Source of the DNA: Salipiger abyssi
GTDB lineage: Bacteria > Pseudomonadota > Alphaproteobacteria > Rhodobacterales > Rhodobacteraceae
Direction of reading: 5' to 3'
Length of the DNA: 64,000 nucleotides
Assembly: GCF_001975705.1 (NCBI RefSeq)
Contig: NZ_CP015093.1
Location: 124,001 to 188,000, forward strand
Of the stretch, positions 36,397-45,059 are shown piece by piece. The notes below the pieces were generated by a model. It did not search any database. It saw nothing but the letters and a program-made list of their open reading frames with translations, and was not told where the DNA came from. Each line of letters opens with the position of its first letter. Within the stretch, counting starts at the first letter, position 1. The translations under genes and the position numbers were made by a program.

Positions 36397-37632
36397 TCAG
36401 ACCCCCATTTCCTGGCGCTGCCGGCGCAGATGTTCCGGCATCTCCGCGTACACGCCTTCGAGAATGCCGCGCGCGGACATGTCCTGCGGCTCGACCTGCG
36501 TGCCGGCGGCCTCGACCTTTTTCTGGACCTCGCGGATCTCCGACAGGATCTCCGCCTCGGCCTGCGCGTGACGCTCCTCGCTCCAGTCGCCGCGCGCGAT
36601 CAGATGCGCCTTGAGGCGCTCGATGGGATCTCCGAGCGGCCAGGCCGCGGCCTCGTCCCTTGGCCGGTAGGCGCTGGGATCGTCGGAGGAGGAATGCGCG
36701 GCGGCACGATAGGTGACCCATTCCACAAGCACCGGCCCGTGGCCGGCGCGCGCCCGTTCCGTGGCCCATCTGGTGACCGCCGTCACCGCCAGATAATCGT
36801 TGCCATCCACCCGCAGCGCCGGAACGCCGTAGCCGAGCGCCCGCGCGGCATAGGAGTGTCCGCGCCCCTGCGCGACGCCGGTATAGGTCGAAATGGCCCA
36901 CTGGTTGTTGACCACGTTGAGCAGCACCGGCGGGTTGTAGACCGAGGCCGAGAGCAGCGCCGTGTGGAAATCGTTCGATGCCGTGGCCCCGTCGCCGATC
37001 CAGCCGACGGCGATGTCGTCGCCGCCGGTCAGCGCGTTGGCCATGGCCCAGCCCACCGCCTGCACGAACTGGGTGCCGAGATTGCCGGAGATCGAGAAAA
37101 ACCCGTAATCCCGCGCGGAGTGCATGATCGGAAGCTGGCGCCCCTCCAGCGGATCGAAGGCGTTGGAATAGAGCTGCCCCAGCAATGGCTCTAGCGGATA
37201 GCCCGCCGAGATCAGCAGGTTCTGCTGCCGGTAGGTCGGGAAATTCATGTCGCTCTTGCGCAACTGCCGCTGGACGGCGCAGCCGATGGCTTCTTCGCCG
37301 GTAAGTTGCAGGTAGAACGAGGTCTTGCCCTGCCGCTGCGCGTTCATCATCCGCTGGTCGAGGAGGCGCGACGTCATCATGTCCCGCAGCCCCTGAAGCA
37401 GCGCGTCGGCCTGTCCCTCGCCGAGATACTCGGCCCAGGGGCCAACGGCCTCGCCCGCGTCGTTCAGCACGCGGATCAGGCCGTTTGCGTGATCCGCGCA
37501 GCCGGTCGCCGCCACATCGAGCGGCGGCACGCCGAAGGTCTCGGCCTCGGCAAGGTGCAGCCCGGAGAAATCCGGTGTTCCGCCCGGGCGCGCCGGCGGA
37601 CCGGGAAAGGTCAGAGAGGTCTTGAGGGTCAT
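36397..37632 (-). CDS. bkdA1: Branched-chain 2-oxoacid dehydrogenase E1 alpha subunit
   Basis: This 411-residue subunit oxidatively decarboxylates the 2-oxoacids of valine, leucine and isoleucine and transfers the acyl group to E2. The ThDP/Mg motif is GWIGDGATASNDFHTALLSA...NVVNN at about residues 215-243, and the phosphorylation-loop region YRAAAHSSSDDPSAYRP is well preserved near 308-324. The N-terminal extension before YLGEGQ is typical of bacterial BkdA1. Its start overlaps the stop of the upstream SDR gene. Confidence 0.95.
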   Translation of the reverse strand: MTLKTSLTFPGPPARPGGTPDFSGLHLAEAETFGVPPLDVAATGCADHANGLIRVLNDAGEAVGPWAEYLGEGQADALLQGLRDMMTSRLLDQRMMNAQRQGKTSFYLQLTGEEAIGCAVQRQLRKSDMNFPTYRQQNLLISAGYPLEPLLGQLYSNAFDPLEGRQLPIMHSARDYGFFSISGNLGTQFVQAVGWAMANALTGGDDIAVGWIGDGATASNDFHTALLSASVYNPPVLLNVVNNQWAISTYTGVAQGRGHSYAARALGYGVPALRVDGNDYLAVTAVTRWATERARAGHGPVLVEWVTYRAAAHSSSDDPSAYRPRDEAAAWPLGDPIERLKAHLIARGDWSEERHAQAEAEILSEIREVQKKVEAAGTQVEPQDMSARGILEGVYAEMPEHLRRQRQEMGV

Positions 37633-38396
37633 TTCGAGGTCATCCTCGTGGCGGCGTCGAGACGGATCACGCTGCCGTTGAGCATGGAGTTCCCGACGAT
37701 GGAGGTTGCAAGTTCGGCGAATTCATGTGGCGCGCCGAGCCGTCTGGGGAATTCCGAGGTTTCGGCGAGGGCGTCCTGCACCTCCTGCGGAAAGCCGGTC
37801 ACCATCGGCGTCGCAAAGACCCCGGGCGCGATGGCCATGACCCGGATGCCGTGGCTGGCCAGATCGCGCGCCATGGGCAGGACCATGGCGGCCACCGCGC
37901 CCTTGGAGGCGCCATAGGCCACCTGACCCATCTGGCCCTCATAGGCGGCAATCGAAGAGGTCAGCACGATCACCCCGCGCTCTCCGTCCGGGCCCATGGG
38001 GCTCGCCTGCGTCATGCCGGCGGCGGACTGGCTGGCGGCGTTGAACGTGCCGGCGACATTGACGCTCAGCACGCGGGCGAAGAGGGCCGCGTCATGCGGT
38101 GCCCCGCGCGAGACGGTCTTGGCCGCGGGCGCGATGCCGGCGCAGCAGATCAGGATGCGCTCCTGACCCTGAGCCTTGCGCAGGGCCGCCAGCGCGGTGG
38201 CGAGGCTATCGGGGTCGGTCACATCCGCCGCGGCGCCATGGCCGCCGATCTCGTCCGCCACCGCCCGCGCGCCCCCGGCATCGAGATCGAGAATGCCCAC
38301 GGGGGCACCGCTCTGCGCGAGATGGCGGGCCACCGCCGCGCCCAGCCCGGAGGCGCCGCCGACCACGACGGCCGGTGTGTCTGGTCCGATATTCAT
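37629..38396 (-). CDS. SDR-family dehydrogenase, probably 3-hydroxy-2-methylbutyryl-CoA dehydrogenase
   Basis: This 255-residue short-chain dehydrogenase has the NAD motif GGASGLGAAVARHL (about residues 12-25), the NVAGT block, and the catalytic Ser-x12-Tyr-x3-Lys (LTSSIAAYEG, then YGASK). It is closest in style to HSD17B10-type enzymes, which oxidise 2-methyl-3-hydroxybutyryl-CoA in isoleucine breakdown. Overlaps with the acyl-CoA dehydrogenase gene before it (ATGA) and the E1 alpha gene after it support this pathway role. Confidence 0.85.
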   Translation of the reverse strand: MNIGPDTPAVVVGGASGLGAAVARHLAQSGAPVGILDLDAGGARAVADEIGGHGAAADVTDPDSLATALAALRKAQGQERILICCAGIAPAAKTVSRGAPHDAALFARVLSVNVAGTFNAASQSAAGMTQASPMGPDGERGVIVLTSSIAAYEGQMGQVAYGASKGAVAAMVLPMARDLASHGIRVMAIAPGVFATPMVTGFPQEVQDALAETSEFPRRLGAPHEFAELATSIVGNSMLNGSVIRLDAATRMTSK

Positions 38397-39544
38397 GCTG
38401 ATGCTCCGCTGTTGAAATGCCGTGCGATGATCATGCGCTGCACGTCGGAGGTGCCTTCGTAGATCTGGCAGACCCGCTGATCGCGGTAGATGCGCGCGAG
38501 GCCGTATTCTTCGAGATAGCCATAGCCGCCGAGGGCCTGGATCGCGGCGCTGGTGACGGTCTCCACCATCTCGCTCGCGATCAGCTTGGCAATGGCGGCT
38601 TCGCGCAGGCAGGGCGCGCCCGCATCCTTGAGCCGCGCGGCATTCAGCACGAGCTGACGCGCCGCCTCGATCCGCGCATCCATATCGGCAAGGCGGAACG
38701 ACATGGCCTGATGCTCGATGAGCGGCTTTCCAAAGGACGTGCGGTCTTGGCTGTAGTCCAGCGCGATGCGGAACGCCGCCTCCGCCATGCCGACCGACTG
38801 CGCCGCGATGCCGATGCGCCCGGCCTCGAGCGAGGAGAGCGCGATGGAATAGCCTTTCCCTTCGTCGCCGATCCTGTTGCCGGCGGGAATACGCAGATCT
38901 TCGAAGCTCAGCGCGCAGGTGTCCGATGCCTTCTGGCCAAGCTTGGCTTCGGCGGCGCCGACGATGAACCCGGGCGTATCGTTCTCGACATAAAAGGCCG
39001 AGATGCCCCGCTTGCCCGCGCCGGGATCGGTCACCGCAAAGACGATGGTGGCGCCGCCGATGCGCGCCGAGGAGATGAACTGCTTTGACCCGGTCAGCAC
39101 ATAGTGATCGCCGTCGCGCCGCGCCTGGCTGCGCAGGGCGGCGGCATCGGTGCCCGCCTGCGGCTCGGTCAGGGCAAAGGAGCCGATGAAGCGGCCTTCG
39201 GCGGCGGGCCTCAGCCACTGTTCCTTTTGTATGTCAGTGCCGTAGCGGTCGAGGATGGCGAGAAACGGGGCGTTGTGCACCGACATCATGGTCGAGACGG
39301 CGCCGTCGCCCGCCGCGATTTCCATCAGGGCCAGCGCATAAGAGATGTAATCCGCGCCGACCCCGCCCCAGTCGGGCGGGATCGTCATGCCGAGAAAGCC
39401 GAGCTCTGCCAGCGTGTCGCGCAGCCCGGGCTCGATTTCTCCCGCCGCCTCGCGCGCCGCCGCGCCGGGCGCCAGCACCTTGCGGGCGATATCGCGGGCG
39501 GTGTCGCGGATCATCCGCTGTTCGTCGGTCATGTTGGGGCTCAT
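38393..39544 (-). CDS. Acyl-CoA dehydrogenase, probably short/branched-chain specific
   Basis: This is a 383-residue flavoprotein. FAD/substrate-binding blocks are GSFALTEPQAGTDAAAL (about residues 121-137) and QYVLTGSKQFI-like YVLTGSKQFISSARIGG. The catalytic-base Glu is in YEGTSDVQRMIIARH near 366, and QALGGYGYLEEYGLARIYRD is the C-terminal signature. In this operon it should act after BKD, oxidising 2-methylbutyryl-CoA (and perhaps isobutyryl-CoA) and passing electrons to ETF. It follows the thiolase gene by 4 bp. Confidence 0.92.
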   Translation of the reverse strand: MSPNMTDEQRMIRDTARDIARKVLAPGAAAREAAGEIEPGLRDTLAELGFLGMTIPPDWGGVGADYISYALALMEIAAGDGAVSTMMSVHNAPFLAILDRYGTDIQKEQWLRPAAEGRFIGSFALTEPQAGTDAAALRSQARRDGDHYVLTGSKQFISSARIGGATIVFAVTDPGAGKRGISAFYVENDTPGFIVGAAEAKLGQKASDTCALSFEDLRIPAGNRIGDEGKGYSIALSSLEAGRIGIAAQSVGMAEAAFRIALDYSQDRTSFGKPLIEHQAMSFRLADMDARIEAARQLVLNAARLKDAGAPCLREAAIAKLIASEMVETVTSAAIQALGGYGYLEEYGLARIYRDQRVCQIYEGTSDVQRMIIARHFNSGASA

Positions 39545-39548
39545 GGTC

Positions 39549-40742
39549 TCACTCCCGTTCGATGGCGACGGCCAGCGCTTCGCCGCCGCCGATGCAGATG
39601 GTGGCGATGCCGCGCTTCAGCCTGCGCGCTTCGAGCGCATGCAGGAGGGTGACGATGATGCGGGCGCCGGAGGCGCCGATGGGATGGCCGAGCGACACCG
39701 CGCCGCCATTCACGTTCACCCGTTCCGGATCGAGGTCGAGATCCCGGATGAAGGCCATGGCGACCACGGCGAAGGCTTCGTTGACCTCCCAGAGATCGAC
39801 ATCGCCGACCCGCCAGCCGATCCTGTCGAGCAGTTTTCGCACCGCAGGCGCGGGGGCCGTGCTGAACCAGACCGGCTCCTGCGCGTGCCCGGCATGGCCG
39901 ACGATCCGGGCCCGCCGGCGGGCGCCCGCCGCAGACAGGGCGGCGCCACTGCCGACCACCAGCGCTGCCGCGCCGTCCGAAATGGTCGAGGCGTTGCCGG
40001 CGGTGATCGTGCCGGCCTCCCTGAAGGCGGGGCGCAGCCGCGACAACCCGCCGCTGCGTGCCAGACCGGGCTGTTCGTCCTGCGAGACGGTGCGCTCTTC
40101 TTTCCTGTGCCTTACGGTCACCGGGCAGAGTTCCGCCGCGAACCGCCCCTCTTGCAGCGCCGCCTGCGCCCGGGCGATGGACCGTTCCGCATAGGCGTCC
40201 TGATCCTCGCGGGTGAAGCCATAGCGTTGCGCGCATTCCTCGGCGCAGCTTCCCATCAGGCGACCGCGGTCATAAGCGTCTTCGAGACCGTCATGGAACA
40301 TGTGGTCGATCATGCGGATATGCCCGAGCCGGGCGCCGCCGCGTGTCTTGTCGCTGAGATAGGGCGCGCGGCTCATGCTCTCCATGCCGCCCGCGACGAC
40401 GATATTCGCGCTGCCGGCGGCGATGCGGTCGGAGGCGTCGATGACCGCGCGCATGCCCGATCCGCAGACCTTGCTGACAGCGGTGGCCGGAACGCTGAGC
40501 GGCAGCCCGCCATGAACGCCTGCCTGCCGCGCGGGGGCCTGACCGAGACCGGCGGCAAGGACATTGCCAAGCACGACCTCATCGACAACGCCGGGGGCGA
40601 CGGGGCCCTGCTTGCAGGCCTCTGCGATGGCCGCGCCTGCGAGTTCCGGTGCGGAGAGGCCGGACAGCGCGCCCTGGAAAGTCCCAAGCGGCGTGCGCTT
40701 TGCGGATGCTATGAATACGTCCAACGGCAACTCCCTCGTCAT
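39549..40742 (-). CDS. Thiolase (acetyl-CoA C-acyltransferase)
   Basis: This 397-residue thiolase has the nucleophile Cys in VSKVCGSGMRAV (about residue 93), NVNGGAVSLGHPIGASGARI with the catalytic His, and the second Cys position region CIGGGEALAVAIE. The second site reads CIGGGEAL where many thiolases have CVGGGMG, a conservative change. It is first in the leftward operon. The expected role is cleavage of 2-methylacetoacetyl-CoA to propionyl-CoA and acetyl-CoA, the last isoleucine-specific step. ATG 40742 begins directly before the conserved core. Confidence 0.92.
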   Translation of the reverse strand: MTRELPLDVFIASAKRTPLGTFQGALSGLSAPELAGAAIAEACKQGPVAPGVVDEVVLGNVLAAGLGQAPARQAGVHGGLPLSVPATAVSKVCGSGMRAVIDASDRIAAGSANIVVAGGMESMSRAPYLSDKTRGGARLGHIRMIDHMFHDGLEDAYDRGRLMGSCAEECAQRYGFTREDQDAYAERSIARAQAALQEGRFAAELCPVTVRHRKEERTVSQDEQPGLARSGGLSRLRPAFREAGTITAGNASTISDGAAALVVGSGAALSAAGARRRARIVGHAGHAQEPVWFSTAPAPAVRKLLDRIGWRVGDVDLWEVNEAFAVVAMAFIRDLDLDPERVNVNGGAVSLGHPIGASGARIIVTLLHALEARRLKRGIATICIGGGEALAVAIERE

Positions 40743-40882
40743 GTTTGGTCGGGCTCTCCCGACGACATGAAACTATGAGGATTGCGGCAAAATTGTCGTT
40801 CTTTGTTATTAGGTTTTGGCGTATTGCGGAAATATATAGTTGCTATTATCCTGAATGGCATTCAGATATTTCAGGCTCGCAG
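40743..40882. promoter_or_regulatory. Divergent promoter region between the BKD/isoleucine operon and its Lrp regulator
   Basis: This 140-bp AT-rich region contains CGGAAATATATAGTTGCTATTA and an inverted-looking CTGAATGGCATTCAG (CTGAATG-G-CATTCAG, 40852-40866), a perfect 7+1+7 palindrome. It lies just upstream of the Lrp gene and is a good candidate operator for control of both operons by that regulator. Confidence 0.55.
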
Positions 40883-41347
40883 ATGACAATTTCTCTCGAC
40901 GAGATCGACCGCAGGATTCTTGCCGAGCTGATGCGCGACGCGCGTCAGCCGAACACCCAGCTTGCAAACGCGGTGGGGCTCTCGCCGCCGCCCTGCTGGC
41001 AGCGCGTGCGCCGGCTGGAGAAGGCGGGCATCGTCCGGGGATATTCCGCAAGGCTCGACATGGCGGCGCTTGGCAGCCCCGAGACCGCGCTGATCGAAGT
41101 GTCTCTGGGGGATCACAAGAACTATCCGCTGGAGGCGGTTTGCGAGAGCATCGCGGCGATTCCGGAGGTGCTCGAAGTGCATATCACGACGGGGGAGTTC
41201 GACTGTTTCGTGAAGGTCGCCGTCGCAAGCAACCGCGATCTGGAAGAGTTCCTGCGGGAAAAGCTCTACAAGATCGAGGGGATCCGCAGCTCGCGATCGA
41301 GCCTGTCGCTGCGCTGCTTCAAGTCGGAGCAATCGGTGTTGCCCTGA
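40883..41347 (+). CDS. bkdR: Lrp/AsnC-family regulator, BkdR-like
   Basis: This 154-residue feast/famine regulator has an N-terminal winged HTH (LDEIDRRILAELMRDAR, then NTQLANAVGLSPPPCWQRVR) and a C-terminal RAM ligand-binding domain (VLEVHITTGEFDCFVKVAV). ATG 40883 is the conserved start; the frame is open further upstream. It is divergent from the branched-chain oxoacid/isoleucine operon, as for BkdR regulators, and probably activates it in response to a branched-chain amino acid. The gene symbol is by position and family. Confidence 0.85.
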   Translation: MTISLDEIDRRILAELMRDARQPNTQLANAVGLSPPPCWQRVRRLEKAGIVRGYSARLDMAALGSPETALIEVSLGDHKNYPLEAVCESIAAIPEVLEVHITTGEFDCFVKVAVASNRDLEEFLREKLYKIEGIRSSRSSLSLRCFKSEQSVLP

Positions 41348-41407
41348 CGATGGCCCCGAACCGGTGCCGGTTCGGGGCAGGGAGACAATGCTCTTCCGGA
41401 CGGTCCG

Positions 41408-43099
41408 CTAGCAGGCGGTCGCGAAGCGGGGAACGAGCGACAGAAGCTCGGACGTGTAGGGATGCTTTGGCTGCTCGTAGAGCTCTTCGACGACGCCCTG
41501 CTCCTGGATCCTGCCGGCCCGCATCACCGCCATCTCGTCGCACATCTGCCGGATCACCGCCAGATCGTGCGAGACGAACAGCATCGTCAGGCCAAGCTGG
41601 TCTTGCAGATCGCGCAGCAGGTTGAGGATCTGCGCCTGCACGGAAACATCCAGCGCCGACGTCGGCTCGTCGCAGACCAGAAAGCGCGGGCGCGTGGCCA
41701 GCGCGCGGGCGATGGAGATGCGCTGCCGCTGCCCGCCGGAAAACTCGTGCGGAAACTTGCGCGCCGCCGCCTTGCCGAGCCCGACGATGTGCAGCAGATC
41801 CTCGGCGATCTCCCAGGCCATCTTGCGCGAGCTGGCGAGCTTGTGCAGCAGGATCGGCTCGATCAGGATGGAACCGACACGCTGGCGGGCGTTGAGCGAG
41901 GAATAGGGATCCTGAAACACCATCTGCATCTGGCGCCGCATCTCGGTCGTGCCCCGGGCGTCGAGGCTGGAGATGTCCTTGCCGGCAAAGCGCACGCTGC
42001 CGGATTTCTGCCGGTATATCCCGGTGATGACCCGGGAAATCGTGGATTTCCCCGAGCCGCTTTCGCCCACCAGACCAAAGGTCTTGCCGGGCGCGATCTT
42101 GAACGAAATGTGGTCGAGGGCCCGAAACCAGCTGCGCCGCGACGGCAGGAAGCTGGGCCGCGAGAGGAAGTCGAGGCAGACATCCTGCAACTCCAGCAGC
42201 GGCGTGTCGATCTCGTCGAAACCGCGCGCCTCGCCAAGCCAGTGGTTCCCGAGATCGACGGCCGGATAGCCCGCATCCTCGATATAGGTCACCTGCGGAA
42301 ACCGGTCGAGCTTGCGGTCGATCGGCGGAACCGCAGAGAGCAGGCTGCGCGTATAGGCATGTTCGGGGGCGGAGAGCACCTGCCGCGTCGGCCCGGTTTC
42401 GACGATCCGCCCGCGATACATGACCGCGACCCGGTCGGTCACCTCGGCGATCACCCCCATGTCGTGGGTCACCAGGATCATCGCGACCCGCTGCTCGTCG
42501 CAGAGCCTGCGCAGCAGCTTGAGGATTTGCGCCTGAACCGAGACGTCGAGCGCCGTGGTCGGCTCGTCGGCGATGATGACCTCGGGCTCGCTGGCAAGCG
42601 CCAGCGCGATCACCACGCGCTGCCGCATGCCGCCGGAAAACTGGTGCGGGTAATCGTCGACCCGATGTTCCGGGTCGCGGATGCCGACCTTGTCCAGCAA
42701 TTCGACGGCCCGCGCGCGTGCCTCTGCCTCGTTCATCCCCAGATGCAGGCGGATCGTCTCGATCAGCTGGGCGCCGACGGTTTCCACCGGATTGAGCGAG
42801 GTCAGCGGGTCCTGAAAGATCATGCTGATCTTTCTGCCGCGCAGGCCGGAGAACTGCCGGCTGTCGGTCGGGTCGATCCGCTTGCCGGTGAGCCGGATCT
42901 CGCCGCGCGTGATCCTGCCGGGGCGGGAAATCAGCCCGATGGCGGCGGCGCCGACGGTCGATTTTCCGGCGCCGCTTTCGCCGACCACGCCGACGATTTC
43001 GCCCGAGTCGATTGTCAGGCTGACATCCTCGACGGCCACGAAAGTGCCTTTCCGGGTCGGGTATTCGACCCGCAGGTCTCGAATTTCCAGGTGGGTCAT
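41408..43099 (-). CDS. Peptide ABC importer, fused dual ATPase (DppD-DppF in one protein)
   Basis: This 563-residue cytoplasmic ATPase carries two oligopeptide-type nucleotide-binding domains. NBD1 has Walker [10 protein letters not shown], signature FSGGMRQR and [13 protein letters not shown]2 (from about residue 300) has [17 protein letters not shown] and [10 protein letters not shown]. The oligopeptide-transporter C-terminal extensions ([13 protein letters not shown] and [12 protein letters not shown]) follow each domain. The fusion is the same arrangement as GsiA. It is the last gene of the leftward peptide-utilisation operon and begins two bases after the permease stop. Confidence 0.93.
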   Translation of the reverse strand: MTHLEIRDLRVEYPTRKGTFVAVEDVSLTIDSGEIVGVVGESGAGKSTVGAAAIGLISRPGRITRGEIRLTGKRIDPTDSRQFSGLRGRKISMIFQDPLTSLNPVETVGAQLIETIRLHLGMNEAEARARAVELLDKVGIRDPEHRVDDYPHQFSGGMRQRVVIALALASEPEVIIADEPTTALDVSVQAQILKLLRRLCDEQRVAMILVTHDMGVIAEVTDRVAVMYRGRIVETGPTRQVLSAPEHAYTRSLLSAVPPIDRKLDRFPQVTYIEDAGYPAVDLGNHWLGEARGFDEIDTPLLELQDVCLDFLSRPSFLPSRRSWFRALDHISFKIAPGKTFGLVGESGSGKSTISRVITGIYRQKSGSVRFAGKDISSLDARGTTEMRRQMQMVFQDPYSSLNARQRVGSILIEPILLHKLASSRKMAWEIAEDLLHIVGLGKAAARKFPHEFSGGQRQRISIARALATRPRFLVCDEPTSALDVSVQAQILNLLRDLQDQLGLTMLFVSHDLAVIRQMCDEMAVMRAGRIQEQGVVEELYEQPKHPYTSELLSLVPRFATAC

Positions 43100-43101
43100 G
43101 A

Positions 43102-44049
43102 TCACTTTCCGAGCTTGGGATTCAGGGTGTCGCGCATCCAGTCCCCCAGAAGGTTCACGGCCAGCGACAGGGTGACCAGCGCCAGGGCGGGAAACAGGGT
43201 GATCCACCATTCGCCGGAGAACAGGTACTGGCTGCCGATGCGGATCAGCGTGCCGAGGCTGGGGCTGGTCGGGGGCACGCCCAGCCCGAGAAAGCTCAGC
43301 GAACTTTCGATCATGATCGCCAGCGCGAAATTGATGGTGCCGATCACGAAGACCGGCGTCAGGACATTGGGCAGGATGTGGCGAAAGACAATCGCCCGAT
43401 TGCTCAGCCCCATGACATGGCCGGCAAGCACATATTCCTTGCGCTTCTCGCTCATCACGAGCGCCCGGACCGTGCGCGCGTATTGCACCCATGTCGAGAT
43501 CGCGATGGCGCCGACGATCACCCAGATCTGGAGATCCGCCAGCCAGTCGGGCGGCAGCACCGTGCGGGCGATGCCGTCGATGAGCAGCGCCAGCAGGATC
43601 GCGGGAAACGCAAGCTGGATATCGGCGAGGCGCATCAGCACCGCGTCGACCCAGCCGCCGAGATAGCCGGCGGCGAGCCCGACGCCGATACCGATCAGCA
43701 CCGCGATGGCCACGGAGGCGATGCCGACGATCAGCGAGATCCGCGCGCCGAACAGGATGCCCGACAGGAGGTCTCTGCCCTGATCGTCGGTGCCGAGCAG
43801 ATATCTGGTGTCGCCGCCCGCCGTGAAGGCCGGGGGCAGGTTGCTGTCCATGATATCCAGCGCAGCCGGGTCGAACGGGTTCTGCGGCGCCAGCCAGGGT
43901 GCCAGCAGTGTGGCCACCATGAACAGCGCGATTGTCAGCGCCGAGAGCACCGCCACCGGCGAGGTGCGGAAGGCATAGGCGATGTCGCTGTCCCAGAGCC
44001 GCGACAGGGCAGGGAGCCGGACGGCGCGGGGGATTGGCTGGTCATGCAT
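43102..44049 (-). CDS. dppC: Peptide ABC importer permease (DppC-like)
   Basis: This 315-residue inner-membrane permease has the OppC N-terminal segment, five to six helices and the EAA loop (AGHVMGLSNRAIVFRHILPN). LGTDDQGRDLLSGILFGARISL near residues 85-106 is the DppC/OppC hallmark. ATG 44049 is chosen; it overlaps the DppB stop region by a few bases. It pairs with DppB to form the channel. Confidence 0.92.
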   Translation of the reverse strand: MHDQPIPRAVRLPALSRLWDSDIAYAFRTSPVAVLSALTIALFMVATLLAPWLAPQNPFDPAALDIMDSNLPPAFTAGGDTRYLLGTDDQGRDLLSGILFGARISLIVGIASVAIAVLIGIGVGLAAGYLGGWVDAVLMRLADIQLAFPAILLALLIDGIARTVLPPDWLADLQIWVIVGAIAISTWVQYARTVRALVMSEKRKEYVLAGHVMGLSNRAIVFRHILPNVLTPVFVIGTINFALAIMIESSLSFLGLGVPPTSPSLGTLIRIGSQYLFSGEWWITLFPALALVTLSLAVNLLGDWMRDTLNPKLGK

Positions 44050-45007
44050 GGCGCAACCTCGGGTCAATTTGCACATAGAGAAGATCGACGGCCAGATTGA
44101 CGGCCACGAAGACGAAGGCGACCATCAGCAGATAGGCGGACATGACGGGCACGTCGGCATCGCCGATGGCCTGGATGAACATCAGCCCGACACCGGGCCA
44201 CTGAAACACGCTCTCGGTGATGATCGAGAAGGCGATGATCGACCCGATCTGGAGCCCCATGACGGTGATGACCGGGATCAGCGTGTTCTTCAGCGCGTGG
44301 CGGAAATAGAGCGATTTCGCGGGAATGCCGCGCGCGCGGCAGAAGCGGATATAATCGGTTGCCAGCACGTCGAGCATCTCGGCCCGCACCAGCCGCAGGA
44401 ACAGCGTCAACTGAAACAGCGCCAGGGTGAAGGCGGGCAGCACCAGCGAGGCCCAGCCCGAGGCGGTCAGAAGCCCGGTGCTCCAGCCGGCGATATCGAC
44501 CACCTCGCCGCGCCCGTAGGTCGGCAGCCAGCGGAGCCAGACGCCGAAGACCAGGATGAGCAGGATGCCGATGAGGAAGGTCGGCAGCGAAACCCCGATG
44601 AGCGAGCCTGTCATGATGAGCTGCGCCAGCGGTTTCCGGCGGTGGATGGCGGTGTAGACCCCCAGCAGGATGCCGACCGAAATCGCGAGGATGGTGGCGA
44701 CGAGCGCAAGTTCCAGGGTTGCCGGCAGGCGCTCTGCCAGGAGGTCGGCAACCGGGATGCGGTGCCGGTAGGAGACGCCGAAATCGCCCTGGACGACATT
44801 GGCGAGGAAGCGGCCGAACTGGACGAGGACCGGATCGTCGAGACCCAGCGCGTCGCGCAGTGCCGCCCGGTCCGACAGGCTGGTATCCTGCCCCACCATC
44901 GAAGACACGGGGTCTCCGACGAAGCGGAACAGCAGGAAGGCGATCAGGGCGACGACAAGCAGCACGAGAATGCTCTCGGTCAGTCTCTTCAGGATTAAGG
45001 CGGGCAT
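44042..45007 (-). CDS. dppB: Peptide ABC importer permease (DppB-like)
   Basis: This 321-residue permease has six helices. The first membrane segment (ILVLLVVALIAFLLFRFVGD) and the EAA loop (CRARGIPAKSLYFRHALKN) are typical of DppB/OppB. ATG 45007 begins the conserved start; an in-frame extension to 45133 is antisense-like. It lies 52 bp after the binding-protein gene. Confidence 0.92.
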   Translation of the reverse strand: MPALILKRLTESILVLLVVALIAFLLFRFVGDPVSSMVGQDTSLSDRAALRDALGLDDPVLVQFGRFLANVVQGDFGVSYRHRIPVADLLAERLPATLELALVATILAISVGILLGVYTAIHRRKPLAQLIMTGSLIGVSLPTFLIGILLILVFGVWLRWLPTYGRGEVVDIAGWSTGLLTASGWASLVLPAFTLALFQLTLFLRLVRAEMLDVLATDYIRFCRARGIPAKSLYFRHALKNTLIPVITVMGLQIGSIIAFSIITESVFQWPGVGLMFIQAIGDADVPVMSAYLLMVAFVFVAVNLAVDLLYVQIDPRLRHA

Positions 45008-45059
45008 GTTGGATCCTTGGTTCAGCCACCGCGCCGGAACGCGGCGGCTGCTGGGCGGG

